Assembly (NCBI GenBank): GCA_944474755.1
Contig: OX104123.1
Location: 63,419,898 to 63,483,897, forward strand
DNA length: 64,000 bases
DNA from: Limnoperna fortunei
Lineage: Eukaryota; Mollusca; Bivalvia; Mytilida; Modiolidae
Reading direction: 5' to 3'
Of this stretch, positions 1 to 12,121 are shown piece after piece (the stretch's first letter is position 1; every line of letters begins with the position of its first letter). The position numbers and the translations under genes are program-made. The notes beneath the pieces were generated by a model that saw nothing but the letters and a program-made list of their open reading frames with translations, was not told where the DNA came from and did no database searches.

Positions 1-1357
1 ATCTTGAATTTTCTCATTTTAAATGAACCCAAAACTTTGTTCATAGTTTGCTTCTCAGTCCGCTAACCGGGGACACGTGCCGTGCTGTTACTTGACTTTG
101 CTCAAATATTCCAACAAGATGTAATCAAAATTATCAAGGTGACAAATTCATTACGCCAGACGCGCGTTTCGTCTACTTAAGACTCATCAGTGGCGTTTAA
201 CTCTAAATAATGTTTAAGATATTCTTCATTGGGAGATGGAATAATATTTTTTTCATTGGGAGAAGGAATAATATAAGTCCACTGGGATCGTGTAAATACA
301 CAATACAGGCAGTTCAAAATATTATATAAAGAGTCTAAAAGAAATCTGCTAGCCAGTACACTTATTTAGTATCGGATCGACAAACATGACGATACAGCAT
401 AAACAAAAAATAATAACATACAAGTCTAGAAGATTATGCAACGATACAAATGACGGTGTTTCTTGTCATAAATTTATGACACAGACTGACCAACGAATGG
501 CCTTAGTCATTGAGTGTCAATATAAATAAATAACGTAAACAATCATAACATATTAATCTTGAATTTTCTCATTTTAAATGAACCCAAAACTTTGTTCATA
601 GTTTGCTTCTCAGTCCGCTAACCTGGGACACGTGCCGTGCTGTTACTTGACTTTGCTCAAATATTCCAACAAGATGTAATCAAAATTATCAAGGTGACAA
701 ATTCATTACGCCAGACGCGCGTTTCGTCTACTTAAGACTCATCAGTGGCGTTTAACTCTAAATAATGTTTAAGATATTCTTCATTGGGAGATGGAATAAT
801 ATTTTTTCATTGGGAGATGGAATAATATAAGTCCACTGGGATCGTGAAAATACACAATACAGGCAGTTCAAAATATTATATAAAGAGTCTAAAAGAAATC
901 TGCTAACCAGTACACTTATTTAGTATCGGATCGACAAACATGACGATACAGCATAAACAAAAAATAATAACATACAAGTCTAGAAGATTATGCAACGATA
1001 CAAATGACGGTGTTTCTTGTCATAAATTTAGACACAGACTGACCAACGAATGGCCTTAGTCATTGAGTGTCAATATAAATAAATAACGTAAACAATCATA
1101 ACATATTAATCTTGAATTTTCTCATTTTAAATGAACCCAAAACTTTGTTCATAGTTTGCTTCTCAGTCCGCTAACCGGGGACACGTGCCGTGCTGTTACT
1201 TGACTTTGCTCAAATATTCCAACAAGATGTAATCAAAATTATCAAGGTGACAAATTCATTACGCCAGACGCGCGTTTCGTCTACTTAAGACTCATCAGTG
1301 GCGTTTAACTCTAAATAATGTTTAAGATATTCTTCATTGGGAGATGGAATAATATTT
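1..1357. repeat. Tandem array of ~555 bp repeat, 2.45 units
   Basis: Units start at 1, 556 and 1109, giving periods of 555 and 553 bp; the third unit stops at about 1357. Units differ at only a few bases. Each contains the core GACGCGCGTTTCGTCTACTT followed by AAGACTCATCAGTGGCG, and a short internal direct repeat of CATTGGGAGATGGAATAATA. There is no open frame of note. The array runs off the left edge of the window. A diverged copy of the core occurs at about 59963-60055, so the unit derives from a dispersed family. Family name not recognised. Confidence 0.95.
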
Positions 1358-2155
1358 TTTTTTTTACTATATATATATATAGTAAAACTAGCTATATATA
1401 ATAAACGAAAACATATAGATATAATAAACGAATTAAGGAATAAAAACTAAACAAGATCCTGTGAGGTAATGCTTCCTGATGATACCCGCGCTCTATAAAG
1501 TGTTGTTCATCAATACAACACGATCGTTCGATTCAGTTCACAAAGCTTAAGTATTGTATCATTTATCATGGTTTGGTACGCAATGGTTATAAACACAAAC
1601 GCCGAAAAAGTATCACTCTCCGGCACAGAGAACATAACTGGTTCCCAGATATAACCTCTGCCACACGTCATCCTCCATTTACTGCGGGACTACATTTGTT
1701 GTCTGCTCGTGACGTTTGTAAACATAGAACGATGTTTGTAAAAAAAAATCACGAGATCTTATTTATTTTTATACAGTCTTTGTATACACTTTTGATACAG
1801 TTATTTATTGAAATTACTGCGTTTGTACGCGAAACTTATCATCCATGAGTGATATCTCTCACAATGTCAACCAATGGTATGGCAGAGGTGATTGTGGTTG
1901 ACGTAGGATACCCAGAATCCTTTGCGTGGAGATTGAAAAAGTATATCCCTATCCCCTATGGGGAGATGGGGTTAACAAAAAATAATAAAAATAAGAGTAT
2001 GTTTAGAACTAATTGATAAAACATAGAATAACGTTTATAATCTAAGTCTAAGAATTTAAGTTTAATTTTATTTCGTTTTAAAATAGGTCGCAATAAACAG
2101 ATGTAAAAAGACTAGAATAAAGTAGGTACGATAAACAACCGGAACTGTACTGTAA
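1358..2155. other. Gene-free stretch with a TATA-like site
   Basis: It begins with a short AT palindrome (TACTATATATATATATAGTA) at the edge of the tandem array. A TATA-like box (CTATAAA) lies near 1492 and an initiator-like TTCAGTT near 1533. Only short frames follow (28 codons from the ATG at 1568, 50 codons from the ATG at 1864), and the second frame is altered by the A-run length change in the other copy. I cannot support a gene here. Confidence 0.4.
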
Positions 2156-2159
2156 GGTT

Positions 2160-2455
2160 CACAGTGCTCGATCTACATAGCTGCAAGTCCCTCACATGGG
2201 GGTGCCCTCTCATTGGTGGTTGTCATGTGATAATACGGAAAGCCTGATCGCTGATCACAGTAGGAAATGTGTTGGAGAGTGCCACGCTCTTTTCATGAAA
2301 CAAAAACCTTCTGTCGATGTCGATAAAAGTAGGCCTTTTGTAGCCGCTAAAAACGCCAATCTGTCCTCGTGTATCTATCCCCATACTTTTCAAGTGGCAT
2401 TCAAATTTTTGCCCTTTTGTTTAATCTTCTCGAGTAGACTTATTGTGTGTTAACA
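2160..2455 (-). repeat. TTGATTG-type dispersed repeat, inverted copy
   Basis: This matches, in reverse orientation, the dispersed family seen at 10215-10480, 36105-36420, 55225-55480 and 55795-56040. Shared landmarks are the GGGGGTGCCCTCTC-like start, the TGATCGCTGATCACAG stretch, the TAGGCCTTTTGTAGCC stretch and the CAAGTGGCATTCAAATT stretch. It is non-coding. Any open frame across it is incidental. Confidence 0.7.
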
Positions 2456-2499
2456 TTTTAACGTCCTGAATGTAGCTGAAATACGTCTTGCTAAATGTA

Positions 2500-2910
2500 A
2501 AGCTAAATCAAATACAATCTCAATCAAAAACGTTGGACCTCGTCAACACAGTACACCAAGACTTGCTTTGTATAAGGACATTGCGAGGCACACATGTAAG
2601 TCGTTGTTGTTTGACATATTACTACGTGTCGTTATGGTACGACCAAGATAACCCCTGTAAAGACAACTTGATTTAGATGACCTTAAGAGCAACAAGTACA
2701 TGTTTAGTATGAACATCAACTCTTCATCAATCTAGAAAAAACAGTGATTTCAAACATTAAAAATAAATGAGCAATTAATATTTTTATTCTTCAAAATTTG
2801 TACTGTCTTCCTTGTTTGAAACTGTATTTCAATAGGTTTTCACATAATTGGGAATTCAGAAAACACAACCTCTTTCCAAATATATAACAAAGAATTGTAA
2901 ATTGTTGCAA
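2500..2910 (-). mobile_element. Decayed 3' end of an I/Nimb-like LINE
   Basis: The plus-strand text parallels the 3' part of the LINE at 50990-54460. GTCAACACAGTACACCAAGA, CGTGTCGTTATGGTACGACC and AGAAAACACAACCTCTTTCC correspond to positions about 51120, 51200 and 51490. Many indels and stops remove any coding capacity. It is an old insertion in the same orientation as the larger LINE. Confidence 0.7.
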
Positions 2911-4005
2911 ACAATTATTATGTAATCCTTGGCAATATTAGGAAAAGAAAGCGAAATGAAAACCATCAGAAATCAAATGGTGTAACACGCGATACTGACA
3001 CTGATATAACATCTTATCAGATATTTTAGTTTATTGTGGTGTTTGTTGTAAACTGTTACTTTACCTACTATTTAGGTTTTTTTATTTACCTGTATTGGTT
3101 AAAAGTACAGAGATTGAACTTCCTAAATTATTAATTTATAACTTTTCATACATTTTGAGTTTTACTAATAAGGTAAAAGTTAACTTACATTTCCCGCCTA
3201 CATAATACATTTCAACATTATTTATGTGTAGTGGGATCATGGCTGTCTGTCGGGGTTATAGTCCTAAAGTTAAAATTTGGAAGACCATATTGGCAACGTA
3301 TGCGAAGATATAAAAGATACCTTTCTCAAATGTATAGCCGCTTTAAGAGCTAATGTTTCTCTCCACACTAAATTTTAACTGACAGTAAATATTATTGAAA
3401 AAAAACAAACATTTTAAATAATAAGATGTATTTTTCCTTCACAGAGCTTTGTATCCTCCAAAATATATGAGAATATGACTGGACGGTCGTTAGGCAATAT
3501 CGATCAAAGTTCGTAATGTCACTAAACAAAATTCGTTCATTTTAGTGTTTAATGTAAAGACAACCTCGATTAAGACATAGGATCGTACATTAGTACGAGT
3601 GGACTATAGTTTTTCTGGAATCGAAATACATGTAGTTATATTATGAAATTTTATGTCCGAGCCTTGGCGTGGACATATAATTATATTATTTAACTATCGA
3701 GATGGGAGAAATTTGATAATCCAAAAGTATTGATTTAAGATTTTTTTCTCTTATACACAAAAGGCAGTAGTTTATTTGCGAATGTAAAAAAATTCTCCCA
3801 ACCCAATTTTTTGGTATTGACATGAATGCGCACTCAATGGCTTAATGGAAGTTGTTTTGTTTATGACGTCCTTATTTGTTTTATGACGTTATTATTTTAA
3901 ACTAATTAACAGTTGAGGACTAAATTTCCACTGGTTACGAGTACTATTTATTCAACACCAGTCAAACGGTTTTAATATAAACCAAAAATTAGATACATAT
4001 TTTAT
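2911..4005. other. Gene-free stretch downstream of gene 1
   Basis: AT-rich intergenic DNA with no recognisable coding segment. The reverse complement just past the gene 1 stop contains AATAAA, overlapping the end of the coding region, so transcripts probably end within the first tens of bases at the right side of this stretch. Confidence 0.5.
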
Positions 4006-6454
4006 TTACTTTCCGCCTGGTATCGCGGCGAGAGCTCTGAAAAAAGAAAACAAAATTGATTTACATACAAGCTATCTTATATAAAAAGTGATTTACCTTT
4101 CATATTTGAGAATTTCATTTAATTTTAATAAGAAACGTATTGTAACTGTAACAATACAAAAGCTTGTTTTAAATATCATAACTAAAACTATAAAATCCAT
4201 TTTAGAAACTTAAGACTTCTTAATTTTCCACGCATATTTTTTAAGACTTACAATTATTTAGCTGGGTCTCGGTCGCTAATTGTTGCGAGTTCGAGTCCGA
4301 TTTTAGTATAAGTGTGCTCGGTTCCAAAATTGACAAGTTTTAATTTAAGTTTGCATTCTTATGTTCAGGTGTTGACCAGCTTGTACTCGAACAAATCATA
4401 ATTTATCATGTGTGTTGGTATTACATTGTCTATCTAACTGTTCAGCAATGTTTGTTAGTAATCAATATGAAAAGTATTTGCCGTCAAGAACACATATTAG
4501 AAATGCAACCACACATTAAACGAACAATATGCAAAAACACAATTCTGATACGTACTGTGTGCAGGCCAGATCACAAAGGGAACCTAGGAAGCCATGAACA
4601 AGGTTCTTACATTCTGCGACACATGCATCATGGGTCGTAGCAGAGTGGGCAAATGATTCAACTACTTTGAGGACTGAGTCCAAACCGCCAAAAGAATCCA
4701 CTGAAGATTAAACAAAAGCACATATATGTTATATATCCTTTTTTACACAAGACTCGATTAAACATATACCCAATAGATGTAAATATGATAGACCAATGAC
4801 TCTTGGCTGCAACTAACACATATGTATAAAAAGTGTAGACCGCAAACATTGTCTGTCAAGAGACTGTACCTTTCTGATCTACCAAAAACCTTTTTTGGAG
4901 ACATTTCTGCAAAGCTGTGTTATAGTGACTTTTTTTTTTAAAAATGTGCGTAGATGTATTTTCACTAAGGGGTTGCAGAACATCATATGCCATTTATCGT
5001 CAAAGTAATAATAATTTCAGACATTTAAAACATTTATACCTATAATATTACTACAATTTATTTAAAATGCACATTTTCGCATAAACAAGTTTGACATAGG
5101 CAAAAGTAATGAAAATACAATTTTTTACGAGGCAATTTTGACCACATAAAACCAAATTTTACTACTTTTTGGGCCATTTAGAGACAAAAAATTAATACGG
5201 AGACCCATGTTTTTCTTTCCAGTACTAAAATGTTTACCAATTGCTAGACCATTATTTAAAAAAATTGGGAAATTTCAAAGAACAAATTAATTATTTTCGT
5301 GCTTTTTAATTCTTTTCTCTGTGTGAAATTTGGATTTTAGTGCTTAAACCGTCGATGATAAGCTCTGAAACCCTTTTTTGTGTTCCGAATTATGATTACT
5401 TGTATAAAAAAAAGTAACTTTAAGAACTTTCTATGACAAATTATTTCAGTTATATATTAATCTGTTCTAAGGTAAAGGGCATCTTTAATTTTTAATTGGC
5501 ACCAAACACTTAAGATGAAGAGAGTAATAAAGTTTCAGGCAATCATAGCATATAAACCTTGGCATCCATTTATAATTTCCACATGGCGTGAACAATTCAA
5601 TTTTAAAAAATATATCCTGGCTTCACTTGTGCACGATTTGAATTTAATGAGAGGTACCCGTTGTATTTTGTTTTCATGGGTCGTATGGCCGCCATGTCGA
5701 ATTTTTAATCAGCAATATAAACTCAAAATGGAACTATTTCTACCATATCATAAGTCATTCAGCCAATCGCTTAGTCGGAACAAACTTCTCTAAATTTTGC
5801 CATTTGGAAACTATAAACAGCCATGGCAGCCATGTTTATGTTTAAATGAGCACGACGGTTTCTGGTAAGATGAGGTTTGTAGGTTTTTCCCGTAGGGTCC
5901 TATGTTAAAGTATTTTCCTCTCTGGCAGCCAACTTGGATTACGAATCAGAACAAAAGTGCTGCCACCGTGAAACAAATTAATCTGAAAGGGTTTGCTTAG
6001 AACATTTTTGAAAGTTAACCCAATTTGAATGGCACTACGAAATCGTACATGTAGAACAGCAACAACCTTGAACTTTGTTCTCAATCAAAGAACCTATATG
6101 CCAAGTTTTGTTTTAAATAGTTTGTTTTTAGAGAGGAGGACTGAAATGTAAATGGAGAGAGAGAGAGATTAAAATGAAACAATTTCGACGAAGAATACGA
6201 CAAGAACGGCAGACGCTAAGTGACTAGAATAATGCACGAAAAAATTCCCAGCCAATCTACTGGTTCCTTGGTGTCAACACATTATATAAATGAAATTATT
6301 GATACTACATTTAGTAATACAATACGAAGAGAAATAAACTTATACATAATCGAGTAATGAGTAATTCTATAATTGTAAACTTACAGATGAGTCTCTCTGA
6401 CGGCGCACAAAAGACAAATGGCAACACAGCGAGAAGAATAAAGACAAATTTCAT
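4006..6454 (-). CDS. Small secreted CX3C-X11-CX3C peptide, gene 1 (81 aa)
   Basis: Coding exons on the minus strand are 6454-6385, 4700-4556 and 4036-4006, total 246 nt. All introns are GT-AG; phases are 1 then 2. Residues 1-16 form a hydrophobic signal peptide starting MKFVFILLAVL, with probable cleavage before APSER. The core exon gives a helix-like stretch (LDSFGGLDSV...), then CVAEC, eleven residues including HGFL, then CDLAC. The last exon encodes ALAAIPGGK and the stop, overlapping an AATAAA signal. This paralogue has one extra glycine (FGG) relative to the others. The mature chain is acidic with three histidines, suggesting a disulfide-linked helical hairpin released outside the cell. 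Function is unknown; defence peptide, signalling peptide or venom-like peptide are all possible. The family was not recognised by name. Confidence in the gene model rests on four paralogues sharing every splice site. Confidence 0.85.
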
Positions 6455-6809
6455 CTTTAATCTGTAAAAGAAACGCCTATTTCAAACTGATGTTTACAAC
6501 AGAAAGTAAAGTAATAAGTATCAGCTAAAACCAATTATATTAGTGAAATAACCTTTTTACTTTGTAAAATGACATCATTTGAACATAACTCTTTGTAATT
6601 TTTTTGATCCAATTGATGATGATGCGCGTCACGGGGACAGCCAAACGCATACAAAATAAATACAACACAGTTAAAATGTTATGTAGTACGTTGTTTTACT
6701 ATTAGACATATTCGCTGTGTTCAGGACGAGAACATTTTAATTAGAGGTTTATACAACCCCTTTACTAATGTTTCCCTTCAACTTTTTCATGATGAAGGTT
6801 ATAACACAA

Positions 6810-6925
6810 TAACAAACACCGATAAAACTGTCAAAGAAGACAATCTAAAAATCAATGTCCGAAAAACCAGCAAATTCCAGAACCAAAAATATAGAAACAA
6901 CAGCAGTGGTCCTGGCTTGGTAAAA
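6810..6925. repeat. Dispersed repeat fragment in gene 1 intron 1
   Basis: GATAAAACTGTCAAAGAAGA followed by CCGAAAAACCAGCAAATTCC and a TCCTGGCTTGG end resembles the left part of the repeats at 15660-15940 and 61800-62060. It lies within the intron between the non-coding first exon and the signal-peptide exon. Confidence 0.5.
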
Positions 6926-7217
6926 AATTGATGTACACAAAAGTGGTCTATCTGTTTAAAAAGACGTTGTTCTCAATTATAGGTATTTGTTTCATCAAAA
7001 AATATTAATGTTAATAATAAATACGTGTGATTGTGTCTTCTTAAATAAAATTAGCCCAATTGCTGCGCATTGAATAACAACATAACATAATTATATACAA
7101 AATGCAAAACAAACAAAAACAAAAACAAAAACAAAAGAAAACAAAAACAAAACAAATAAATATCTTGTACACATATTGAATGTGAATCATTGTCTTATTT
7201 AGTTCTGGAAGACTTAC

Positions 7218-7275
7218 ATAATAGGCGGATATTCCCTTCTGATATTACGTTCCATGTGCAAACTTCTTTTATACT
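7218..7275 (-). promoter_or_regulatory. Gene 1 TATA box and non-coding first exon
   Basis: Read on the minus strand, a TATA box (CAGTATAAAAG) lies at about 7275-7266 and a splice donor (ATTAT|GTAAGT) closes the exon at 7218. Transcription should start near 7240. The arrangement matches the other paralogues: TATA box, about 30 bases, a short untranslated exon, then a splice to TTTACAG|ATTAAAG directly before the ATG at 6454. Exon extent is inferred from the shared layout. Confidence 0.6.
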
Positions 7276-7289
7276 GCAAAGTATTATGC

Positions 7290-8460
7290 TCGTGATATGA
7301 CGTGATTTTGGTGGAATAGATAAAAATTATTTATGATCTGTTCGTGATGTACTAGATTGTATTATGTCTTAACTAGCTTAATTTGTGTTCACGACATCAA
7401 CTCAGACGCTAGTTAAAAAGTACTAAATCAATGCAGAAAAATTTATTTGGTATGGAGAACAACACATTAAGCAGCTAAAACCAAACAAATTTATAAGGCT
7501 ATACATTGAGATTGATAAAAGATCTTTTATGTGCAATCTTTCGTGGATTAAGGTCAATCTAGCATTCAAATGTTTAATCGAAATTGTTTATTTCCATCAA
7601 TATAAGAATCTTAAACCAGCTCGTCCCCCAAACATTCGTTAACGATATATCATAAAGTACATTCACTAACGATATATCATAAATTTCGCATAGTTTGTAC
7701 AACCTGTATGAGAGAAGCGAATGAATTCATAGAATACATGGCTCTATCATGTAAAATCATCAGAGCAAATCACCTGTTTCTTAACTACTCAAAGATACAA
7801 GTACTATTTCCTCAATATTCCATTGCAAGAATACATGGGTATTTAAAATTACCTTTTATTAAAATAATAGCAAGAAGGCGACCAACAAAAAAGTAGAAAG
7901 TCAAGCATAATTCCATATCCGGGTTAGCTGGAACACCATTCCACAAACAACTTACAAACAAAAGACGACAAGGACCACTCAAGAACATGTATTAGGCAAC
8001 TAATTTATATTGAAGCATGTCTTTTATGTTTAACTGTCCCTAAATTACAGCCATTTTCATGTTTTGACTTGCATAAACCACTTTAACCGTTTGGAGAACC
8101 TTTCAATCTATATTGCTGTTGGGTTTTAACTGGTTTAATGCTTTCAAAATCATGTTAGACATGTCATCTTTATATTAATTCCTGCAATGGCATCAATCTT
8201 AAATTTTTAATTAAACAAAATAGAAAAGAATACAATTACAATCAACTAATGGATTTTTGTTTCACATCAAGCAAGCAATATTTCAGCTATATTCAGGACG
8301 AGTCAAGCAATCAAAATAAAGAGGACAGTCCTATAAACATTCACTTACAATGTGCCTTTAAACAGCCCTGCAGTTTCTGATGAGAAGGTATAAGAACATT
8401 GTTCCTCATTTTGCCATTTTGAAATTAACATTTCCATGAACTGGATTTTTTGAAAGATGT
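7290..8460. other. Gene-free stretch upstream of gene 1
   Basis: AT-rich DNA with a tandem pair of AACGATATATCATAAA near 7640-7690 and no supported gene. A short piece at about 8268-8310 (CAAGCAATATTTCAGCTATA) belongs to the TTGATTG dispersed family. Confidence 0.5.
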
Positions 8461-8464
8461 TTTG

Positions 8465-8693
8465 CGTCACTTTCAGCAATTTTTCAGCTATATCATGGCC
8501 TGCAGTTATTATTGGAAGAGGAAGCCGGAGTACCTGGATAGAACCTGGACATTCGGTAGGAAAACTCTCAATCCTTGTCAATTAAGATTTGAGTTGTGTA
8601 CACCCTGACCGCAGTGAAACTCGATACCGCAACCTCAGTGTTGACAGACCACGTGATTAATAGTAGACAAACTACAACTCAACCTCCAAGGCC
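8465..8693 (-). mobile_element. Diverged tRNA-derived SINE
   Basis: It parallels the SINEs at 12122-12387, 52161-52420 and 61322-61584. Body landmarks include CACTTTCAGCAATTTTTCAG, GGTAGGAAAACT and TCCTTGTCAATTAAGATTTG; the head has CAGTGTTGACAGACCACGTG. The tRNA-like head is damaged (CAACTCAACCTCCAAGGCCCC), so the A box is lost. It is an old, inactive copy. Confidence 0.8.
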
Positions 8694-8699
8694 CCATAG

Positions 8700-10210
8700 C
8701 ATATTGAAATTTCTGTAATAAAAGGTCACCAATATCTGAATTATCTGATTAATTTGTTTTGTGCGCTGCAGTATCATTAACACACATCACCAAAAATTCC
8801 AAAATTTCACATCTTGTATTAATGATTATCTTAATTATTATCGACGAAACAACTTAATATATAGATGCACTTACTAATATAAGAAATTATCTATTTTTTA
8901 GTGCATTTGTTTGAACTATCGTTAAGCTATGACTAATATAACTGTTTTGATAACTCTACTTTAACGACATATACACATTGTCATTACTCATTAACTTTGT
9001 TATCAAACCGTAGTGTATTCAACGAAACATTTATTAAGTGACACACATACCTTTTGAATACAATTATTAAAGGAAGTGATTATTTTATTATATTTCATTT
9101 TTCGTTGATAATAGCCTTATGAAATATTCTTTTTAAAGCCGGAACACTGTCCTTACATTAATATAAAACATAATTTCACTAAACGGGCTGTGAAAGGGTT
9201 TGTACACTATGCTTGCAAACTTATCATCCCTCATAGTGTCCCGATGACAACACAAGACTCAGCAATATGTATTTTATTTTAAACAATGCAGCAAGATAGG
9301 CAATGATTGATTGTATAATTGAAGGAAGCTTAACTTCTAGGAAACTTTATCTCAGCTTTACTCTGCATCGTCGAAACAAGTAACCAAAATGCACATTGTG
9401 CAAAGGAGGTTTTAGTATAATCAATATATTGACTGCTTTAAAATAGAGTATGGAAAGGGAATATACCGCTACAAAGCGCCTATCTTTTTCTATATTCTGC
9501 AAAGAAGACTTTATCCTACAAAGAGTGTAGCCATATCCCACGCATAACTCTTTATGATCGTGGATTATGCTTTGCTTATTAGTTACTCTTTCCCAACGAC
9601 AGGGGCTCCCCTTTCCATAAGTTATGACTTGTGTGGACCGAGCACTTGGAATCATACCATAGTGGTTACAGATTAACAGGAATTAATTGATTGATTCGGT
9701 AACGTCATGCAAACATTTTTGCTATAATCATTATGTTTTATAGCTTACATCACGACAACACAAACAGGTTTTATTAGATACAAGTCTTGACAGACTTAAA
9801 AGGTTAATGCATGCAAAAATATAAGAATATACTTACAGATAAACAAATATTATTTCACGACATCAATTCGGTCGTACGTTGAAAAATTAAAAACTTAAGT
9901 CTAAAAACAGGCAATAAACACGCAAAACGGATTGGTAATTCTTTACAAGCGAGCACAATTGTATGAAATGACATGAGAGAAAAATAAAAAGTTTTAAATG
10001 ACATAAAAAGTAGTGCGTGCTACTTACTATATTTACCTATAAACAACAAGAAATGAAAATACCGGCCTAACAGTCAACGAAAATTGTCAGATTATTTTTA
10101 CAAATGAATTTCAAATCAATTAAATTATGATGACAATTGAAACGTTAGTGGCCCTACTTTCAAGCATAATAGGATAAGTAACATGGAAAAAGTAACATCT
10201 TTGTAATATT
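8700..10210. other. Gene-free stretch
   Basis: No gene supported. A 102-codon minus-strand frame at 9347-9655 sits in sequence loosely resembling the TTGATTG dispersed family (for example CATAACTCTTTATGATCGTG) and shows no domain or splice structure. Confidence 0.45.
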
Positions 10211-10214
10211 CAAT

Positions 10215-10480
10215 ATTTTGATAGCTTTATTGATTGATTGGATTGACGTCCAGCTATCAGTATTTCAGCAATATACAGTACGATAACAAGTTCACAAACA
10301 AGAAGTAAATGCAGGAAAGACGAACCAAAAAGGGGGGGGGGGGGGTAATTTGAATGCCACTGGAAAAGTATGCGGAATGGGTAAGGCGGATAATGTACCC
10401 TTTTGTACAATCAACCTATCCACTGTGGTCCGCGGACAGGCTTTACATATTGTCATGCCTGACAAACAGGGGTGCTTAAA
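10215..10480 (+). repeat. TTGATTG-type dispersed repeat with poly-G tract
   Basis: It starts ATTGATTGATTGGATTGACG and continues CAGTATTTCAGCAATATACA, a run of 14 G, GAATGCCACTGGAAAAGTAT and CACTGTGGTC. The other large copy at 26528-26788 has only 9 G in the run. Related copies are scattered through the window. Non-coding. Confidence 0.8.
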
Positions 10481-12121
10481 GTATGGTCTAACTATCTTCA
10501 AAAAAAAATTTAAATTAAAGATGCGAGAGTTTTTGTTTTGTTTCTACCGATGCATGATATAGCTAATATGTTGCTTAAGTGAGGTCAAACCAAATTTGCG
10601 AATGGACCGTCAAGAAAATCAGCCTCTGAAAATTCAAAACGGACAGGAAAGCTACACAATTAGTTCTTTTTGAAATGCCGATGGTCTGTTAAAAAGCATC
10701 ATCCAAGCTTGACACATATGTTTATTGAAAATTTATTAAAAAATTACTTATAATCTTCAGTGTATTTTCGTTGTTTAAGAATTTATTGATGACGAATAAA
10801 ATTCTGTCATGACTTATTCCTTTACATTTAAGATGTATATGTTTGGGATTTAAGCTGCATATGCGATCATAACTTGAACGGCGGAAATAGCAACGTTATT
10901 ATGTTTTTTGTGTGTTAGAATTGACGTATAGGTTTCTGACAGTTCTTTTTAAGTTTTGGTTATTCATCGTGACATTTATTCTACTCCTGGAATAGCAACT
11001 TTTTTGTAAATTGGAAGCCAATTTGTGTAGCTGTTAAAATTGTTGTTAGGAGTTTTAGTGGAGTTTGTTGAATCCATTTCTGTAGTGAAACGATCCTGGT
11101 TCGGATTTGTGTTCAGCATAGGCATAACTTTTATTCAGCAAATTATTGCAGTGCTATTTGAAGATATAATTTATAAATGAGGACTTATTGGCAATAACAT
11201 AGATTTTAAAAGTAGGCATGATAAACCTCAGTTTAATAATTCACCCCCCAACTACTTGACCTTATTAACATAAGGTACCAACTGAAAGATTTCTTTTTTA
11301 CATTTTTGTGAAGATTCTAATAAAATTAATAATTTAAAGTTGTTAATTCAGTAATATTGCTAAACTATACATCAGAATTAAACTTTGCACTGTGTACTTC
11401 GAAACATTGACCTATAAATCTATAGAACTAGGAAGTAAAATGAAAACACTAGGCCTTTTTATTATTTATTTTCATTTCAAACGTATTACGCTTTTGTGCC
11501 AATAACATTTAACTTTAATATATTACATATATGTTTCGTATTGTATTCAGGTTCCGGGATAAGTTCCAGGGACTTGACTCAAAACGTCCATTTGGAGAAC
11601 ATAGACTCTTTTAAGTGGGTGGAATTGACAGAATGTCTGCCGCAGACCATAGTGAGCAACGGATTGGAAGTGAGCCATACTCCTTGCACTCTTGTTCATG
11701 TAAAATTTCCGTACTTTTAAAACCAATAACATATTTATATGTATGGTACCTTTAATCGAATTCCATGTCATTAGGAAATTTTACGAAATTACAGTTGTGG
11801 ACTAGAATGAAAGGAGAGACAATTGTAAAATTAGTGTAATTTAAAATTTAAATTGTAGAATAGCTGGCAGGTACGCCTACGAAATAAATCCTATAGGCGT
11901 CTACAAAGGTATTTGTCTAAGGCCAAACCAGCCACTTACTATGGTTCTGGGCCATTGTATCCGTATTATTTCTTGACAACCCGTAAACGGGAGGGCACTC
12001 TCTTCGCACCACCTACGAATGCGCTTCTCGGCTCTGCTAAACGAATCATAACGTTCAACCAGCAATTAGTTAATTTTATTGACAGAAATACATGTTCAAA
12101 CAATAAATTACCACGAGTAAA
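10481..12121. other. Gene-free stretch left of the DIRS relic
   Basis: No recognisable domain. Frames at 11496-11720 and 11913-12120 are open by chance as far as I can tell. The last part may be the left flank of the DIRS reverse transcriptase, since the SINE at 12122 interrupts that domain, but I cannot see its motifs here. Confidence 0.4.

Noticed and set aside
1..1357. CRISPR-like array
   Set aside because: Units are ~555 bp with no alternating spacers, and the genome is eukaryotic.
1573..1848. 91-codon open frame beside the tandem array, repeated at 17885
   Set aside because: It begins at a non-ATG codon, shows no domain or splice partner, and is duplicated only because the whole 16 kb unit is.
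4516..4701. Reading the core exon as a complete 61-codon gene starting at an internal ATG
   Set aside because: The frame is opened by intron sequence at both ends; four paralogues agree on splice acceptor and donor inside it.
9347..9655. 102-codon minus-strand frame
   Set aside because: No hydrophobic leader, domain or conserved pattern; surrounding text loosely matches a dispersed repeat.
11496..12120. Host gene exons left of the DIRS relic
   Set aside because: Open frames on both strands overlap, none shows splice logic or conserved motifs.
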